From Swaminathania salitolerans (GTDB taxonomy: Bacteria; Pseudomonadota; Alphaproteobacteria; Acetobacterales; Acetobacteraceae), in contig NZ_BJVC01000001.1 in assembly GCF_007988945.1 (NCBI RefSeq), forward strand, positions 186,001 through 250,000: 64,000 nucleotides of DNA, in the 5' to 3' direction. The notes beneath the pieces are model-generated. The model was not told the DNA's origin, did no database searches, and was given only the letters and a program-made list of their open reading frames with translations. This document shows, one piece after another, positions 36,131 through 44,895 of the stretch. The position numbers and the translations under genes are program-made. Positions within the stretch are counted from its first letter, which is position 1. Each line of letters starts with the position of its first letter.

Positions 36131-37313
36131 TCCCTCGATTGCCCTCGGACAACGCACCATCGCCGACCCCTCGGTTCTGGTGCTGGCTCTGACTACCTTC
36201 GCGATCGGCCTATCGGAGTTCATCGTGATTGGCTTGATGGGGCAGATCACCGGCGATCTGGGGGCGACTCTCTCCAGCGGCAGTTGGCTGGTTGCGGCCT
36301 ATGCTCTGGGCATCTCGGTCGGGTCACCTTTGCTAGCCTTCCTCAGTCTTGGTCTGTCTGCACGTCGCCTGTCTGTTATGCTGATCGGCGGCTTCACGAT
36401 ACTCAGCCTGGGCTGCGCCCTTGCACCGACGATGGGCTGGATGATCGCTTTCCGGGCGCTGGCGGGTGGGCTGCACGGCGCGTTTTTCACCGTCACCACG
36501 GCTAGCCTGCCCTCGTTGTTCGACGAAAGGCGCGCACCGATGGCGTTGGCGCTGATGTTCTCGGGGCTGACGGTGGCGATGGTGTTGGGCGTGCCGATGG
36601 GAATGGCTCTGGCGGGATCGTTCGGCTGGCCGCTTCCCTTCATCCTCATAGCGCTTTGCTCGGCCATGGGCGCGGTGCTTCTGTCGCAAGTGTTGCCCCA
36701 GGATTTCGGTCAGTCGCAAACGCCACGGATCAGGCTTTTGCGTCAGGCCGCGCTGCGTGCCGACCTGCTTTGGCCCTATGGCTTTACGGTCTTTGGCTTC
36801 GGCGGCGGCTTCGCCTTCCTCACTTATGCAGAGGCCTGGCTAACGTTGCAGGCAGGCCTCCCGGCCAGCGTCGCCAGGGGCATGCTGGGCGTCGTGGGTC
36901 TGGGCGCGCTGGCTGGAAACGTGCTGGGCGGGGCCTTGCCGCAAGTGCTGGGGCGGCCGCAGGCACTGCTGTTGGCCGTCGCGGCCCAGCTTCTAGGCCT
37001 GGCGCTGCTTCCGATGGCCTCTGGCATTGCTGCCATCGCGCTGGCGCTTCTCTCATGGTCGATGGGGGCCTTCGCCTCAGCCCCGATGGTGCATAGCTGG
37101 GCCATCGATATCTCGCGTGACACCAACGCCCGGATCGCTGCCAGCTTCAACGTTACCGCGTTCAATACAGGTCTCTCGATCAGCGCCATGATCGCAGGGT
37201 GGCAACTTGCCGCAGGTGCGGGGGTGCAGTCCTTGCCTCTGACCGCACTTGTCCTGGTCGCTCCCGCGCTGGCCATTGCGCTTGGCTTCGCGGCCATGAC
37301 GCGGCCCCGTTAA
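36123..37313 (+). CDS. MFS exporter (DHA1/AraJ-like)
   Basis: A 396-residue major facilitator with twelve predicted helices. The N-terminal TTFAIGLSEFIVIGLMGQI and the loop 2-3 region resemble drug/sugar efflux permeases of the AraJ/Bcr type. The internal Gly/Pro motif in helix 5 (MVLGVPMGMALAG) is the antiporter signature. It most likely exports the cluster product and gives self-protection. It overlaps the preceding gene by 8 bp. A 39-nt gap then separates it from the last SRPBCC gene. Confidence 0.88.
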   Translation: MSNPSIALGQRTIADPSVLVLALTTFAIGLSEFIVIGLMGQITGDLGATLSSGSWLVAAYALGISVGSPLLAFLSLGLSARRLSVMLIGGFTILSLGCALAPTMGWMIAFRALAGGLHGAFFTVTTASLPSLFDERRAPMALALMFSGLTVAMVLGVPMGMALAGSFGWPLPFILIALCSAMGAVLLSQVLPQDFGQSQTPRIRLLRQAALRADLLWPYGFTVFGFGGGFAFLTYAEAWLTLQAGLPASVARGMLGVVGLGALAGNVLGGALPQVLGRPQALLLAVAAQLLGLALLPMASGIAAIALALLSWSMGAFASAPMVHSWAIDISRDTNARIAASFNVTAFNTGLSISAMIAGWQLAAGAGVQSLPLTALVLVAPALAIALGFAAMTRPR

Positions 37314-37352
37314 GACTCCGTTATCGCAATCTCTCTCATAGGATTTCCTGAG

Positions 37353-37826
37353 ATGTTTACATGGACTCATTCTGAAACCGTGACGACCCCAGCCAGTGCC
37401 AGCCAGATCTGGGCGCGGTGGGCAGATGCCGCTAACTGGCCCGAGTGGGATAGAGAGGTCGAATGGGTTCGGCTGAACGGCCCTTTTTCGAAAGGCACGA
37501 CCGGCAAGATGAAACCCTCGGGTGGGCCGGAGGTTGCCTTTGAACTAACAGAGGTAACTCCGAATGTAAGTTTCACCGATACAGCGCGGTTGCCTTTGAC
37601 CGAAATGGTGTTCACTCATGAATATCTGCCGCAGGAGGATGGAGAGCAGGCACGGATCCGACATTCGGTCACCCTGACCGGCCTTCTGGCCCCACTGTTC
37701 GGCAAGGTGATCGGGACCAAGATCAAGGCTCATCTGGCGGAAGCGATGGAAAAGCTCTCTTGCCGGGCAATGGCCGAAACCGACAGCATTAGCGAGACGA
37801 CCCGAAGAAGGCGCGTGAAGGTGTAA
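37353..37826 (+). CDS. SRPBCC family protein
   Basis: A 157-residue helix-grip domain: THSETVTTPASASQIWARWADAANWPEWDREVEWVRLNGPFSKGTTGKM has the canonical first strand, WARWAD helix and W-P-E-W-D loop. TEYLPQ-like strands and a C-terminal amphipathic helix follow. This is the third or fourth SRPBCC protein of the cluster. It is linked to the MarR gene by a TAATG one-base overlap, so it might also serve as a ligand-binding partner for regulation or resistance. A cyclase role is inferred only. Confidence 0.8.
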   Translation: MFTWTHSETVTTPASASQIWARWADAANWPEWDREVEWVRLNGPFSKGTTGKMKPSGGPEVAFELTEVTPNVSFTDTARLPLTEMVFTHEYLPQEDGEQARIRHSVTLTGLLAPLFGKVIGTKIKAHLAEAMEKLSCRAMAETDSISETTRRRRVKV

Positions 37827-38257
37827 TGACAGACGAGAACAACCTAAACACGGAGTACGCCAGTCCGATGGACAGTCCCGGTTTCCGGTTTTGGCAGACC
37901 TTCCTGAATTGGCAGCGCCGGATCGACGTCGTGCTGGCACCCTATGACCTGACGCAGCCCAGTTTCAGCCTGCTGGCGATCTCGGCCTGGCTCTCGGAAG
38001 ACAGCCACAAGGCGACCCAACAGCGCGTCGTGCGGCAAAAGGTCATCGTCGAGATGTCGCGACTGTCCAAGATGCAGGTCTCGCAACTGTTGCAGCGGCT
38101 CAACAGCAGCGGGCTGGTGACGGTTGAGCCTTATGAACTGGACCGTCGCGAGCGTCTGATCGAGCTGACCGAGAAGGGCTGGTCCGTCCTCCGCAAGACC
38201 ATCGTGTTGGTCGAGGCCACCGACCGCGAGTTTCTGTCGAATGTTCGCATCAAATGA
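37826..38257 (+). CDS. MarR family regulator of the polyketide cluster
   Basis: A 143-residue MarR-type winged-helix protein. A helical dimerisation region (FWQTFLNWQRRIDVVLAPYDLTQPSFSLLAISAWL) is followed by a recognition helix (MSRLSKMQVSQLLQRLNSSGLV) and the wing (VEPYELDRRERLIELTEKG). Such proteins usually repress an export or tailoring operon and are released by a phenolic or aromatic ligand. It is the last gene before a 251-bp gap. Its likely operator is the dyad pair before the first cluster gene. Confidence 0.85.
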   Translation: MTDENNLNTEYASPMDSPGFRFWQTFLNWQRRIDVVLAPYDLTQPSFSLLAISAWLSEDSHKATQQRVVRQKVIVEMSRLSKMQVSQLLQRLNSSGLVTVEPYELDRRERLIELTEKGWSVLRKTIVLVEATDREFLSNVRIK

Positions 38258-38508
38258 CGATCGAAGGCCCCACGCCGGTGCCGATGCTCCTATACTCGTC
38301 AAATGGCTGATTGTGCTGTCAGAGGTTGGCAGGAGGCATGTTTTCAGTGTGGACCCTGTGTCTATGGCGGTCACGCGGTCTGGGCAGGCGAGTTGGTCTG
38401 CCCCCGCTGTAGCGGGTGGAAGGGGAGCAAGCCTACGTAACATGTCGCAATTCCACCCGAGATGTCGTATCGTAGCATGCCCTCCAAGGGAAACTGGCGG
38501 AGAGTTTC

Positions 38509-39225
38509 ATGACTGAAACAGCCTCCCTTCTGATCGGGATGCCCTCGCAATGGCGGCTCGCAGGCGGGGTACGGCTGGCCCGCAGCCAGTTCGCGCTGCA
38601 AGGTCTGCGCGGCGGTGATGCGGTCCTGTTGGCGCGGGCGAACCTCTCGCAGGCACATCCCAAGCGACAGGCCGAGTTTCTGGCCGGTCGTCAGCTATGT
38701 CGCGCGGCCTTCGGGATCGAGGAGCTGGGCCGAGGGCCCATGCAGGAACCGATCTGGCCCATGGGCCGTGCCGGGGCGATCAGTCATAGCGGGGCTTCGG
38801 TTGCCTGTATCGCAGGGTCGGACAGGCGCCTGCTGGGCGTCGATCTTGAGGCGGCGTTGCGCCCGACCGCGCAGCAGGTCGTGGGAAAACGGGTGTTGAC
38901 CGAGGAGGAGGCACGATGGCTCGCACCTTTGCCGGATGAGGCGAGGGCCTTGCTGCTGGGCGTGATCTTTTCGGCCAAGGAATGCGCCTATAAGGCGGTT
39001 TTCCCATGGATCGGGCGACGCTTGCCCTTCGATTGTGCGGCGCTTTTGCCCATGCCCGCTCGCTCGTGGGGGCGCTGGCGGATGAGGTTGACAGGTGATC
39101 TGGCTCCGGGATTTCTGCAAGGAGCGGTGCTGCGTGGTGGGTTTGTCTGGGAGGGGGATATGGTCCTGACCTGGATGAACCAGCCGCGCGATACTTGCCC
39201 GGTCGCGATGACCGTGGCGAAATAG
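38509..39225 (+). CDS. 4'-phosphopantetheinyl transferase (EntD/Sfp type)
   Basis: A 238-residue transferase with the family motifs ISHSG (residues about 91-95), GVDLE (Asp112, Glu114; Mg2+ ligands) and FSAKECAYKAV (Lys157, Glu158, Lys162). It attaches phosphopantetheine from CoA to Ser45 of the ACP-cyclase fusion, making the cluster self-sufficient. GGAGAG precedes ATG 38509. The 251-bp gap after the MarR gene holds only a short CCCGCT/AGCGGG hairpin at 38403-38416, so it may have its own promoter. Confidence 0.92.
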   Translation: MTETASLLIGMPSQWRLAGGVRLARSQFALQGLRGGDAVLLARANLSQAHPKRQAEFLAGRQLCRAAFGIEELGRGPMQEPIWPMGRAGAISHSGASVACIAGSDRRLLGVDLEAALRPTAQQVVGKRVLTEEEARWLAPLPDEARALLLGVIFSAKECAYKAVFPWIGRRLPFDCAALLPMPARSWGRWRMRLTGDLAPGFLQGAVLRGGFVWEGDMVLTWMNQPRDTCPVAMTVAK

Positions 39226-39288
39226 TCTCGCAGCGCGGTGATGTCACGTTAATTGAAGTGAGGTAGCGGAAGTCCGCGAGAAGGATAT

Positions 39289-39595
39289 TCAGACACTGAG
39301 AGCGGTTACGTTGCTCCATCGAGCGACACCCCTGGCCAGATAAATGTGCCGGGAAAAAGTGATGGTGATGGAAGCGGAGGGGACGAAGAGATTTCGGATT
39401 GGGCAGGAGACAGAGATTAAGCGCTGAAACCCGTCCGGCGAAAGGAAGCGCCATTTCGCGCCGTTCTGGTAGGGCAAGAAGGTTGCTATTACCATCAGGC
39501 GCGGACTGCTTGGCGGCGTTTTTCCTCTGGGGGTGCGCTGCCCCAATTAAAGGCCCCCAGACGCGCCATGCGTCATCGGAAATCACGGATCGCAT
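39289..39595 (-). pseudogene. Decayed IS5-family transposase, 5' part
   Basis: On the minus strand from ATG 39595, VISDDAWRVWGPLIGA is followed, in a shifted frame, by RGKTPPSSPR and QNGAKWRFLSP. This is the order of the N-terminus of IS5-family transposases common in acetic acid bacteria (…W…LIEAVRPKGKTPPRDLRR…RHQNGAKWRSIP…). Further frameshifts and a missing catalytic DDE region show that it is dead. No terminal inverted repeats were identified. The fragment sits directly downstream of the phosphopantetheinyl transferase, at the right edge of the cluster. Confidence 0.7.
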
Positions 39596-39645
39596 CGTGA
39601 TATAGGCCGATGACGTCTCACAACCTGACGGCCAAAATCGATGAG

Positions 39646-40614
39646 TCAGGGATTCGCGATCGGAGAGGGACCGAGCGTATCGAGAAGCTGCTTCATCGCC
39701 GCATAGGCCTTGTTGCGATAGGCGATGAGGGTGGCAAGCTGTTGGGGATCGAATTTTCCTGTAAAACCCTCGCCGGATTTCGTGCCGAATTTTCCCTCGG
39801 CCACGAGCGATTTCAGCAATTCGGGCGTTGCCATGCGGTCGCCGAAAGCCTCTTCGAACGTTTTGAAGCAGTTTGCATAGACATCCAGCCCGGCCATGTC
39901 GGCGATCGCAAACGGACCGAAGAAAGGCAGGCGGAAGCCGAAAGTGCTGCGCACGATCGTGTCGACATCTTCGGGTGACGCAATTCCTTCCTCGACGATG
40001 GAGTTCGCTTCCTTGAGCAGGACATATTGAAGCCGGTTGAGAACGAAGCCCGGTCGGTCCGCCACGATTGCCGAGCTGCGATTGGCCCGGGCGAGCATGT
40101 CCTTGACTGTCGCAACCGCCTCAGGCGTCGTGGCTTCGCCGCAGACGAGCTCGACTCCCGGGATGAAGGGCGCCGGATTGCTGAAATGGACGGTCAGGAA
40201 ACGCTCCGGATTGGTGACATAGGGTGCGAGCGTATGTACGGGCAGGGTCGATGTATTCGTGCCGATGATGGCATCCGGGCGTGCCGATCCGCAGATGCGT
40301 CGGAAGACGTCGGATTTGATGGACGGAACTTCGGGCACAGCCTCCTCGATGAAATCGACATCTCGTACAGCGTCCTCGATGGAGGTGGCAGCACTCAGAT
40401 TGGTCCGGATCGTCTCCGCCGTACCGGTCGGGAACAATCCCTGTTCCTCGAATTCCGATGCCTCGCGCAGGAGACGCTGGAAATTCGTCTGGGTCGTCTC
40501 GGGCGATGCGTCTGCAATGACGACCTTCATGCCACCATTGGCCAGAACCTGAGCGATACCGCCGCCCATGTAACCGGCGCCGATCACGGCGACTGTTTCG
40601 ATCCGTTTGTTCAT
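39646..40614 (-). CDS. 3-hydroxyacyl-CoA dehydrogenase family protein
   Basis: A 322-residue NAD-dependent dehydrogenase. The N-terminal Rossmann loop is VAVIGAGYMGGGIAQVLA. Next come the catalytic His in FLTVHFSNPAPFIPGVELV with Asn in IGTNTSTLPV, and a C-terminal all-helical domain (ADRPGFVLNRLQYVLLKEA, then GPFAIADMAGLD). It oxidises (S)-3-hydroxyacyl-CoA or, as in some short members, L-gulonate or other hydroxyacids. The HFSNPAP variant fits the acyl-CoA type loosely. No beta-oxidation partner is adjacent. It follows the cluster's right-edge transposase scar. Confidence 0.85.
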   Translation of the reverse strand: MNKRIETVAVIGAGYMGGGIAQVLANGGMKVVIADASPETTQTNFQRLLREASEFEEQGLFPTGTAETIRTNLSAATSIEDAVRDVDFIEEAVPEVPSIKSDVFRRICGSARPDAIIGTNTSTLPVHTLAPYVTNPERFLTVHFSNPAPFIPGVELVCGEATTPEAVATVKDMLARANRSSAIVADRPGFVLNRLQYVLLKEANSIVEEGIASPEDVDTIVRSTFGFRLPFFGPFAIADMAGLDVYANCFKTFEEAFGDRMATPELLKSLVAEGKFGTKSGEGFTGKFDPQQLATLIAYRNKAYAAMKQLLDTLGPSPIANP

Positions 40615-40767
40615 GTCTCGTCTCTCTCGTTACCTGCCGCATGCGTCGCGACAGAAGGGGCTCTGCGTGACGCAAAGCGCCGTTTCATTCCATGTCCGGA
40701 TGAGTCCAAGTCTTCGTCCGCCGGAGAAGGACGTTGCACAAGATGCCATGCAGCTATCGGAATGGGA

Positions 40768-41088
40768 TCATGCTCTTTCCCCCATGAATACGCGCAATGT
40801 CCTTGCGACGGGGAAGAGCGAGATAGCGTCGGCATCGGGATGCCCGACGTTGCGCTCCGCTCCGCCATTGGCCGTGCGCGCCCATCTCGCACCCGGGATG
40901 CCGCCTGCGCGATCGGCCCGGAAATCGGCCGCCGCCGCGAGAATGCCCGGAGGACCGGCATCGATCCTGGCGGCATTCCTGCGACTCACGCCTCCGGAAA
41001 GCGGGCTGAAGAGATGGCGACAGGACGAACAGGCGCCCTCCAGCGCATCATGCGCGAATGCGCCGGGTTCGTTGAAAACATGGGTCAT
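40768..41088 (-). pseudogene. Possible decayed dihydroxyacetone kinase N-terminus
   Basis: The minus-strand reading from ATG 41088 begins THVFNEPGAFAHDALEGAC, then LSGGVSRR. This matches the start of DhaK/Dak1 proteins (FNxPxxFAxxALxG…GGVxR). The expected GGGSGHYP segment appears only as GGGRFPG in another frame, and later text is scrambled, so the gene is broken. The rest of the 40615-41408 gap shows no gene I can support. The similarity is by eye and limited to about 40 residues. Confidence 0.4.
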
Positions 41089-41408
41089 GTCAGATCAACG
41101 GGGCAGAAATGACGGGGAGAACCGTGCCGCAAGATCCCTGCCCGGACGTTATCGGAGATAACGATCCGGATGCGGTGTGGTCTTGCCGGGGTCGGGTACT
41201 GCCGCTTTTTCTGTTGCCCTCTCCTTGCATCGGGACTGATAATCACAAAGAAAAGTTACGAATTATCATTATCGTGTGAGAGAGGCGTCGTCCAATACGA
41301 TTAGCTGATAAGACCATAACGCTCTTCCGATAGCCCCTATGGCGGATCGGTGCCATGCTGCGCCTCCCCCGGAAGGGGGAGGGAACAGGTTGCGTGTCAC
41401 GCGCGATA

Positions 41409-42839
41409 TCAGACCCCGATATGGCGGAGGGCTTTGCCCGCCATGAGATTGCGCTCGATCTTCTCGAGGCTCATGCCTTTCGTTTCAGGGACGAACAGGA
41501 ACGTCAGGATGATGAACAGGGCATTGAGTGCGGCATAGAGGAAGAAGGTCGGCCCCGGTCCTGCCGCCTGCAGAAGGGTGAGGAAAGTGGCGCCGACCAC
41601 GAAATTGGCGATCCAGTTCGTGGCTGTCGAACAGGTGACGCCGAAATCGCGCCCGTTGAGTGGCTGGATTTCCGAGCACAGGATCCAGACCATAGGCGCT
41701 GCCGACATTGCATAGCTGATCACGAAGACGATCAGGACCGCGATGGCCGCCATGGCCAGACCCGGTGACCCGACACCGGCGTTCAGAATGACGCCCATGC
41801 CGATCATGCACAGGCACATGACGAAAAATCCGGTATAGAGCAGGGGCTTCCTGCCGAGCCGGTCCACCACACCGATGGCAATGAGGGTCGCAAGGGTCAT
41901 CAGCGCACCGATGGCGACCGTTCCCCACATCTGGTCCGTGGCCGAGGAGAGACCGGCCAGCCCGAGTATTTTCGGCGCGTAATACAGGATCACGTTGGCA
42001 CCGGTGAATTGCTGCATGAACTGGAGCATCATGCCGAGATAGGTGGAGCGGCGAAAATCGGGGTTCCTCGCGAATAATGCCGGACCCATCTGCTTGATAC
42101 GGAGACTCTCGCGGATGCTGTCCCGTTCCGCCGTGGCCGCCTCCACGTCGTTCTGTCGCAGCTTGAGCAGAACGGCGAGCGCCTCATGGTCGCGGCCTTT
42201 CGTCATCAGCCAGCGCGGACTGGTGGGCAGGAAGATCATGGCCGCGACCATGATTATGGCGGGCAGAGCGATGATACCGAGCATCAGCCGCCAGTTCTGG
42301 TAATAACCGAGCCATGCGTCGCTGAGATAGGCGACGAGTATGCCGGCCATGATCGCGAACTGATAGCAGGAGATCAGGGAGCCGCGCTGTTTTTCGGGTG
42401 CGATCTCGGACAGGTAGATCGGCGCGATATAGGACGAGATTCCGACCGCGATCCCCAGTACGATACGAGCGCCGATCAGGGTGTCGGCATTCGGCGCCAG
42501 AGCTGAAACGAGCGCGCCGAGGGCGAAGATGAAGCCGCTGACGAGCAGCGTTTTCCTCCGTCCGAAATGGTGGGAAAGCCATCCACCGATGACGGCACCG
42601 CCGATCGCTCCCAGCATCATGGCGCTGACGACCGCCTCCTGACGTGCACTCGACAACGCGAATGCCCTGGCGATCAGATCGAGCGCACCGGAAATGACTC
42701 CGATATCCATGCCGAACAGCAGACCGGCAAGCGCCGCGATCGGCCCGACAATATAGATGATGGGGATACCCGTGGCACGCGAGACCGGGATATCCGGACG
42801 ATCCTTGTTTTCACGAGACGATGGCGGGTGCGTAACCAT
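41409..42839 (-). CDS. MFS sugar:proton symporter (GalP/AraE/XylE-like)
   Basis: A 476-residue sugar porter with twelve helices and the family signatures: GLLFGMDIGVISGAL in helix 1, FGRRKTLL in loop 2-3, LPTSPRWLMTKGR after helix 6, MLQFMQQFTGANVILYYAP in helix 7, VDRLGRKPLL, and the C-terminal PETKGMSLE. It imports a hexose or pentose with protons through the inner membrane. A 12-bp perfect palindrome lies 76 bp upstream of the start and may be its operator. No catabolic gene is adjacent, so the sugar is unknown. Confidence 0.93.
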   Translation of the reverse strand: MVTHPPSSRENKDRPDIPVSRATGIPIIYIVGPIAALAGLLFGMDIGVISGALDLIARAFALSSARQEAVVSAMMLGAIGGAVIGGWLSHHFGRRKTLLVSGFIFALGALVSALAPNADTLIGARIVLGIAVGISSYIAPIYLSEIAPEKQRGSLISCYQFAIMAGILVAYLSDAWLGYYQNWRLMLGIIALPAIIMVAAMIFLPTSPRWLMTKGRDHEALAVLLKLRQNDVEAATAERDSIRESLRIKQMGPALFARNPDFRRSTYLGMMLQFMQQFTGANVILYYAPKILGLAGLSSATDQMWGTVAIGALMTLATLIAIGVVDRLGRKPLLYTGFFVMCLCMIGMGVILNAGVGSPGLAMAAIAVLIVFVISYAMSAAPMVWILCSEIQPLNGRDFGVTCSTATNWIANFVVGATFLTLLQAAGPGPTFFLYAALNALFIILTFLFVPETKGMSLEKIERNLMAGKALRHIGV

Positions 42840-42914
42840 TTGGGAGAATCCCTCAATCAGAGTGGCTGAGTGAGGGTAGCGATAGCGAAAATCACAGGAA
42901 TTACGTTATATTTC

Positions 42915-42926
42915 TCGTTATAACGA
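42915..42926. promoter_or_regulatory. 12-bp perfect palindrome upstream of the sugar transporter
   Basis: TCGTTATAACGA (42915-42926) is flanked by AT-rich sequence, between the transporter start (42839) and the YghU stop (43020). A second, looser copy of the half-site (ATAACG) occurs at 42958-42963. Candidate regulator site. Confidence 0.45.
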
Positions 42927-43019
42927 AATAACCTGTGATTAACGGGTTAGATATCCCATAACGTCAGTCCGTCCCTTGCGTCACCGGAGCGTATCCCCGA
43001 TGGCGCATCCGGACTGCGT

Positions 43020-43892
43020 TCAGCCTGCGTCTTGCTGTGCAGCCGGTCCGGTCTCGAAATCCGCGGCATCGTGACGTTCGACAATCTGGCCGGGCTCTCC
43101 GGTCGTCCGGTTGACAAGACGCCCTCTCTGCACGGCCGGGCGTTCGAGCAGTCGCGCCGCCCAGGCCTTTACATGAGGATAGTCATCGACCTTCAGGAAA
43201 CGGGCGGCGTCGTTGTAGAGCCATCCCTCGACCAGACCGCCGTACCAGGGAAAAATGGCCATGTCGGCAATGGTATAGGTGTCGCCGGCGACATAGTCGT
43301 TTTCCGCCAGTTGACGGTCGAGCACGTCGAGCTGCCGCTTGACCTCCATCGTGAACCGGTCGATCGCATATTCGATCTTTTCGGGGGCGTAGGCATAGAA
43401 ATGTCCGAAGCCGCCACCGAGATAGGGGGCGCTTCCGACCTGCCAGAAAAGCCAGTTCAGGCAGGATGTCCGGGCTGCGATATCGGCCGGAAGGAAGGCG
43501 TCGAACTTCCCGGCCAGATAGAGCAGGATCGATCCGGATTCGAAGACATTCAGCGGCGTTGACCCGCTGCGATCCACGAGGGCGGGAATCTTCGAGTTCG
43601 GGTTGATGGCGGTAAAACCCGATCCGAACTGATCGCCTTCGCCGATCCGGATGAGCCAGGCGTCGTACTCGGCGCCAGTATGGCCCGCTTCCAGAAGCTC
43701 CTCGAGCAGGATCGTGACCTTTATCCCGTTGGGCGTACCCATGGAATAGAGCTGAAGCGGATGGCGCCCCACGGGGAGAGCCTTCTCGTGGGTGGGGCCG
43801 GCGACCGGACGGTTGGTGCTGGCGAACTTGCCGCCATTTTCCTTGTCCCAGCTCCAGACTCTGGGCGGGGTATAGGTGCTCGGATCTGTCAT
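43020..43892 (-). CDS. yghU: Glutathione-dependent disulfide-bond oxidoreductase, YghU type
   Basis: A 290-residue GST-fold protein of the YghU/Nu class. The N-terminal extension YTPPRVWSWDKENGGKFASTNRPVAGPTHEKALPVGRHPLQLYS region is characteristic. It is followed by YSMGTPNGIKVTILLEEL (thioredoxin domain), INPNSKIPAL and FESGSILLYLA. The helical domain has GGGFGHFYAYAPEK. These enzymes bind two glutathiones and reduce organic disulfides and peroxides. The gene lies in a minus-strand group with an SDR, a peroxiredoxin, an Old Yellow Enzyme and a second GST, all fitting thiol/electrophile defence. Confidence 0.92.
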   Translation of the reverse strand: MTDPSTYTPPRVWSWDKENGGKFASTNRPVAGPTHEKALPVGRHPLQLYSMGTPNGIKVTILLEELLEAGHTGAEYDAWLIRIGEGDQFGSGFTAINPNSKIPALVDRSGSTPLNVFESGSILLYLAGKFDAFLPADIAARTSCLNWLFWQVGSAPYLGGGFGHFYAYAPEKIEYAIDRFTMEVKRQLDVLDRQLAENDYVAGDTYTIADMAIFPWYGGLVEGWLYNDAARFLKVDDYPHVKAWAARLLERPAVQRGRLVNRTTGEPGQIVERHDAADFETGPAAQQDAG

Positions 43893-44012
43893 GGCTGCTG
43901 TCTCGCTGATCTGTCTCTGATATGGGGGCGACGCGACGTGTCCTGTTCGCGCATCCGGCCCCGGGCGAATGGACCGGATTCGGGAAGCTTTACGCAGGCG
44001 AAGGCCCGACGT

Positions 44013-44762
44013 TCAGACGGCGGCTGCGCCACCATCGACGATCAGGTCGATTCCGGAGACGTAGCTGCTTTCGTCCGATGCGAGGAAGAGCGCGGCGGCA
44101 GCGAGTTCCTCGGGGCGACCGAGACGCTTCATCGGCACGGCCGCTGCCCATTTCGCCCTGACGGCCTCTGCACCTTCTTGCGTATCGGCCTGCCCGTCCA
44201 TGATCGGCGTATCGAACGGACCCGGGCTCAGGCTGTTCACACGGATCCCGCGCGCCACCAGCTCGGCCGTCCATGTCCGCGCGAGGCTGCGTATCGCGGC
44301 CTTGCTGGCGCTGTAGGTGCCGTAGCCCGGCACGCCCTTGTTCGCGGCGATCGACGAAAGCAGGATCACCGAGCTCCCCGGTTGCAGGAGGGGGAGGGCG
44401 CGCTCGATCGTGAAATAAAGGCCGCGCAGATTCACATCGATCGTGCGGTCGAAATTCCCGACGGTTGCCCGGTCGAGCGTTTCGGGAAGGACGATGCCCG
44501 AATTCGCGACGAGCACGTCGATCCGCCCCTTTTCCCGACGGATCAGCTCCATCAGACGATCGAGATCCGCCATCGAGACGACATCGCCCTGCACACCCGC
44601 AGCATGGGCGCCCAGTTCGGATACGGCACGATCGAGCGCGTCCGCTCTCCGGCCCGTGATATAGACGAAAGCCCCTTCGGCGATGAAGCGTCTGGCCATG
44701 GCAAGGCCGAGCCCGCTCGTGCCGCCGGTTATCAGGACTGTTTTTCCATGCAGTTTCGTCAT
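44013..44762 (-). CDS. SDR family oxidoreductase
   Basis: A 249-residue classical short-chain dehydrogenase. It has TGGTSGLGLAMARRF (cofactor loop), a GRRADAL motif suggesting NADP(H) preference, NSGIV, catalytic Ser in LLSSIAAN with YSASK downstream, and the C-terminus VSGIDLIVDGG. The substrate is unknown; the stress-gene neighbourhood suggests reduction of reactive carbonyls or quinones. It is 120 nt upstream of yghU and 133 nt downstream of the peroxiredoxin on the same strand. Confidence 0.92.
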   Translation of the reverse strand: MTKLHGKTVLITGGTSGLGLAMARRFIAEGAFVYITGRRADALDRAVSELGAHAAGVQGDVVSMADLDRLMELIRREKGRIDVLVANSGIVLPETLDRATVGNFDRTIDVNLRGLYFTIERALPLLQPGSSVILLSSIAANKGVPGYGTYSASKAAIRSLARTWTAELVARGIRVNSLSPGPFDTPIMDGQADTQEGAEAVRAKWAAAVPMKRLGRPEELAAAALFLASDESSYVSGIDLIVDGGAAAV

Positions 44763-44895
44763 GGTTCTCTCCCTCTGGAGATTTCGGATAAACGACCGGG
44801 CCGATCCGGCCCGATCCTGAGCGTTTGGGACCGGGCCGGCACGGCAGCTGCACGCCGACCGGCTGCGGTTTTCAGGGGGTGTCCGGGCGGCGGGC

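Noticed and set aside
38403-38416. CCCGCT-GT-AGCGGG hairpin after the MarR gene as a terminator
   Set aside because: The two-nucleotide loop is too tight and no T-tract follows; it is mentioned only as part of the gap before the phosphopantetheinyl transferase.
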